DNA of 64,000 nucleotides. It comes from Nemopilema nomurai (Eukaryota; Cnidaria; Scyphozoa; Rhizostomeae; Rhizostomatidae). The translations under genes were made by a program, and so were the position numbers. The DNA is taken from NCBI GenBank assembly GCA_003864495.1, contig ML133386.1:2801375-2865374 (forward strand). The letters run 5' to 3'. The notes under the pieces are model-generated. The model saw only the letters and a list, made by a program, of their open reading frames with translations. It was not told the origin of the DNA and searched no databases. Each line of letters starts with the position of its first letter. Within the stretch, counting starts at the first letter, position 1. This document shows positions 61,846 through 64,000 of the stretch, piece after piece.

Positions 61846-63039
61846 ATGAAAGAGTACAACAGCTCTACGGAGGTCTTCCTTGGGCGCATTAACAGGACAG
61901 CGCCGCATTTGGAGCGACAGCGACGTGTGAGCTACGATTTTAGGCCAGGCAGCCGAAGGTCGAGCGCACATATTCGAGCAAACAAACAGTACTGTGATAT
62001 TCTTGGTAGGAAATACTGTATTGTCTGCAGCGAAGAGACGATGAGGGAAACGTCCTACGTACAATCACTGACTGAAGCAGAGAGTATCATAGCAAGATCA
62101 GCCATACAAAGTCGGATGTCCCTCACTGCCCAGTCCCGGGTCCGACCTGACTTTAGCGTGGAAAGACAGCGCGAGGTGTCTTTTCAGGAAGACGGCAGAG
62201 TCGACCATCTTGTAAATTCAATCTTCCCCTTAATGTATCGTGCGCTTTCCTTAAGAACTGCCGGCGATAGATCTACATGGCCGACGGAGGATTTAAGGGA
62301 GTCGACTGAATCAACCGAATCTGACTTTGAAAGGCAAGAGACGAGAATTCCTGCATCACCGTGCTCTCTCGATTCGATTGTCGACGACAAAGAAATCGCT
62401 ACCAAGACGACAAAATGTGATGATAACTTACAAGAGATTGTCAATGCAGACACTTCTTTTGCTGTTTCGGATTCTTTTGCTGAGGACAAGGCCGTGAGTG
62501 GACAGCATGGAATCGATATCACGGACCTTGTTGCCAAAGGATTTGGTTTCAATGAGGAAGCTGATGACAATGAGTCAAGAAAGAGTGAGGATGTCGGAAG
62601 TGAATTAGAGACGTTGTCACTAAACCATACGCGTACCGGTCTGAGACGACAAAAATCCGGACGGACATACCAAGAGCTGGTTCGTCGATCTTCTGTAGTT
62701 GGTAGAACAGTTCGAGAACAGACGAACGAGAAAATTAGGTTTCACGTCAAAGGCTGGAAGTGCACCGACTATTTGCAGCGCCAGAGAAAGCAGAAAGAGA
62801 CCACCGAGCAAGGTCTTACTACTGTGGAGGAGGCAGAGAGTGACAGGGTTGTGGATGGGGCAATTTTGCCAACCTTAACTTTGGAGAAGCTAAAAATGCC
62901 AAGGTATACCCAGTCTTTGCTGCCAATGGAACCAGTAATGTGTGGCTTCAAGTACATTCGGAACCGATGGATAGACGAAGCAGTGTTCAGAAATAATAAC
63001 TTTGCAATTAAACTAAATTCGAATAGAACATGTAAGTAG
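61846..63039 (+). CDS. Unrecognised, mostly disordered protein (probable coding exon)
   Basis: The frame is open from 61711 to the stop at 63039 (over 440 codons), far longer than chance here. The first in-frame ATG is 61846 (MKEYNSSTEVFLG); the open 5' part (IEPCQTGLASDAAGDKAVSRFGG...) may be coding if an upstream exon splices in. The protein is hydrophilic, with many Arg, Ser and Glu residues (RQRRVSYDFRPGSRRSS, DLRESTESTESDFERQE, RRSSVVGRTVREQTNEK) and a short tryptophan-containing end (MCGFKYIRNRWIDEAVFRNN). There is one CxxC (YCIVCSEE) near residue 60. A strong donor GTAAGT starts at 63032, eight bases before the stop, so the frame may be an internal exon ending at 63031 and continuing past the window. 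No function assigned. Confidence 0.6.
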   Translation: MKEYNSSTEVFLGRINRTAPHLERQRRVSYDFRPGSRRSSAHIRANKQYCDILGRKYCIVCSEETMRETSYVQSLTEAESIIARSAIQSRMSLTAQSRVRPDFSVERQREVSFQEDGRVDHLVNSIFPLMYRALSLRTAGDRSTWPTEDLRESTESTESDFERQETRIPASPCSLDSIVDDKEIATKTTKCDDNLQEIVNADTSFAVSDSFAEDKAVSGQHGIDITDLVAKGFGFNEEADDNESRKSEDVGSELETLSLNHTRTGLRRQKSGRTYQELVRRSSVVGRTVREQTNEKIRFHVKGWKCTDYLQRQRKQKETTEQGLTTVEEAESDRVVDGAILPTLTLEKLKMPRYTQSLLPMEPVMCGFKYIRNRWIDEAVFRNNNFAIKLNSNRTCK

Positions 63040-64000
63040 CAAAGTATTAATATCAATTCGTTTTGGCATTGTAAGATAATATAGTTCTGGGTTTTGGGTT
63101 GCAATGACGCCGTGGGGTAATGATTATTAAAGTTCTATAATGGCAGCCGATACAGGAACACTTTTGCAGAAACAACAAATGTGGAACAAGAAGAAAAGGT
63201 AAAACAATCCTGGCAGTAGCGCTTTACAAAAAGATTTTCAAGAACTTGAAAGCTTGGGTAACATCGGCCATTCTAGCGCCCTGAGTCCTTCCTAAGAACG
63301 TCTTATTCTAGAAAAACCTATCCTATCAATCCATTCTCTCTTCTTTACTCAATTCAGAATATTAATTATAAATTAATAATTTTACTGTATATAATCGTAG
63401 GTAAGAGTCGTTTGCCGTAAATAGAACAATGATTTTGATTATTGTGGATGTTGAGGCTAAAAGTGCTGGCATCATGAATATGCAAATTGTGAGCATTGCT
63501 TTAAGAGATTCCGCGATGTTGACTGAACCATAGTCGAACAACGCTGGATGTATGCGCAAGGAACACACAAGACTTTAGACGAAAGCTCTTTGAACACACG
63601 CCACAGAAATGAATACAGCTGTGATATGACAATTCGCGACGGGGGACGTGTCGTGGTAGGTTTGGGATATTATTTAGTTGCTTCAAACTGTGTACCCTTT
63701 CCCCTCAAATTCTTTGGAAAATTGAAAGCAGAAGAACTCAATTTTAAGATGCTAAGGAATTGATTGAAATGTTAGACCGCTAATACCCCATACCAATGGA
63801 TTTTATCGAAATGAATTACCAAGAAACGAAACTGGTATTATGACAGCCACTTGTTTTCTAAAAGTTGGGTTTTTCAGATAGCAACTATTTGACTTTCATG
63901 GATATTAAGAGCCCAAAACGATAAATGGCTGCAAATAAATTAGCTTTGGTTGTAAGTATGCTGTATTGAATGATATCATGAATAATATGATGGTCAATAT
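63040..64000. other. Non-coding or intronic right edge
   Basis: AT-rich sequence with short frames only. If the donor at 63032 is used this is the intron of the gene beginning near 61.8 kb. Nothing else recognised. Confidence 0.4.

Overview
This window is eukaryotic nuclear DNA from an animal. Most genes are split by AT-rich introns with GT..AG borders, and every recognisable protein is a metazoan family: eEF2, a TRIM-NHL protein, a SERINC-type membrane protein, two secreted cyclophilins, CCDC171 and a vasohibin. Gene compactness, intron sizes and many short repeats suggest an invertebrate, perhaps a cnidarian, but nothing in the sequence settles the phylum.

Layout. 1-3333 is a satellite of 174-176 bp units. 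4287-13878 (minus) is a complete 12-exon eEF2 gene whose first coding exon is only the ATG. 15005-16530 is a decayed non-LTR retrotransposon fragment. 18998-21996 (minus) is a two-exon RING/B-box/filamin/NHL gene. After 4.2 kb of non-coding DNA comes 26383-28440 (plus), an intronless SERINC-like membrane protein fused to a C-terminal domain with a cysteine-protease-like Cys...Asp-x-His arrangement. 30616-32115 (minus) and 34243-37000 (plus) are divergent cyclophilin paralogues with matching introns; the first carries a one-base frameshift and the second a long Q/N/P-rich tail. 39863-40579 (minus) is an unrecognised 238-residue protein. 44062-58412 (plus) is CCDC171, rebuilt here as 27 exons giving 1,327 residues. 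60280-61065 (minus) is an intronless vasohibin with its full catalytic triad. It shares a head-to-head promoter region containing an RFX X-box-like site with an unrecognised reading frame at 61846-63039 (plus).

The genes do not form one pathway: housekeeping, regulatory, secretory-pathway and microtubule/cilium-linked genes are interspersed. The most unusual object is the SERINC-protease-like fusion. Other points are the frameshifted cyclophilin, two MITE-like families (one with clear target-site duplications), the organised satellite with a conserved palindrome, and the vasohibin promoter. All exon borders were read by eye from splice consensus, frame continuity and family similarity; transcripts would be needed to confirm them.
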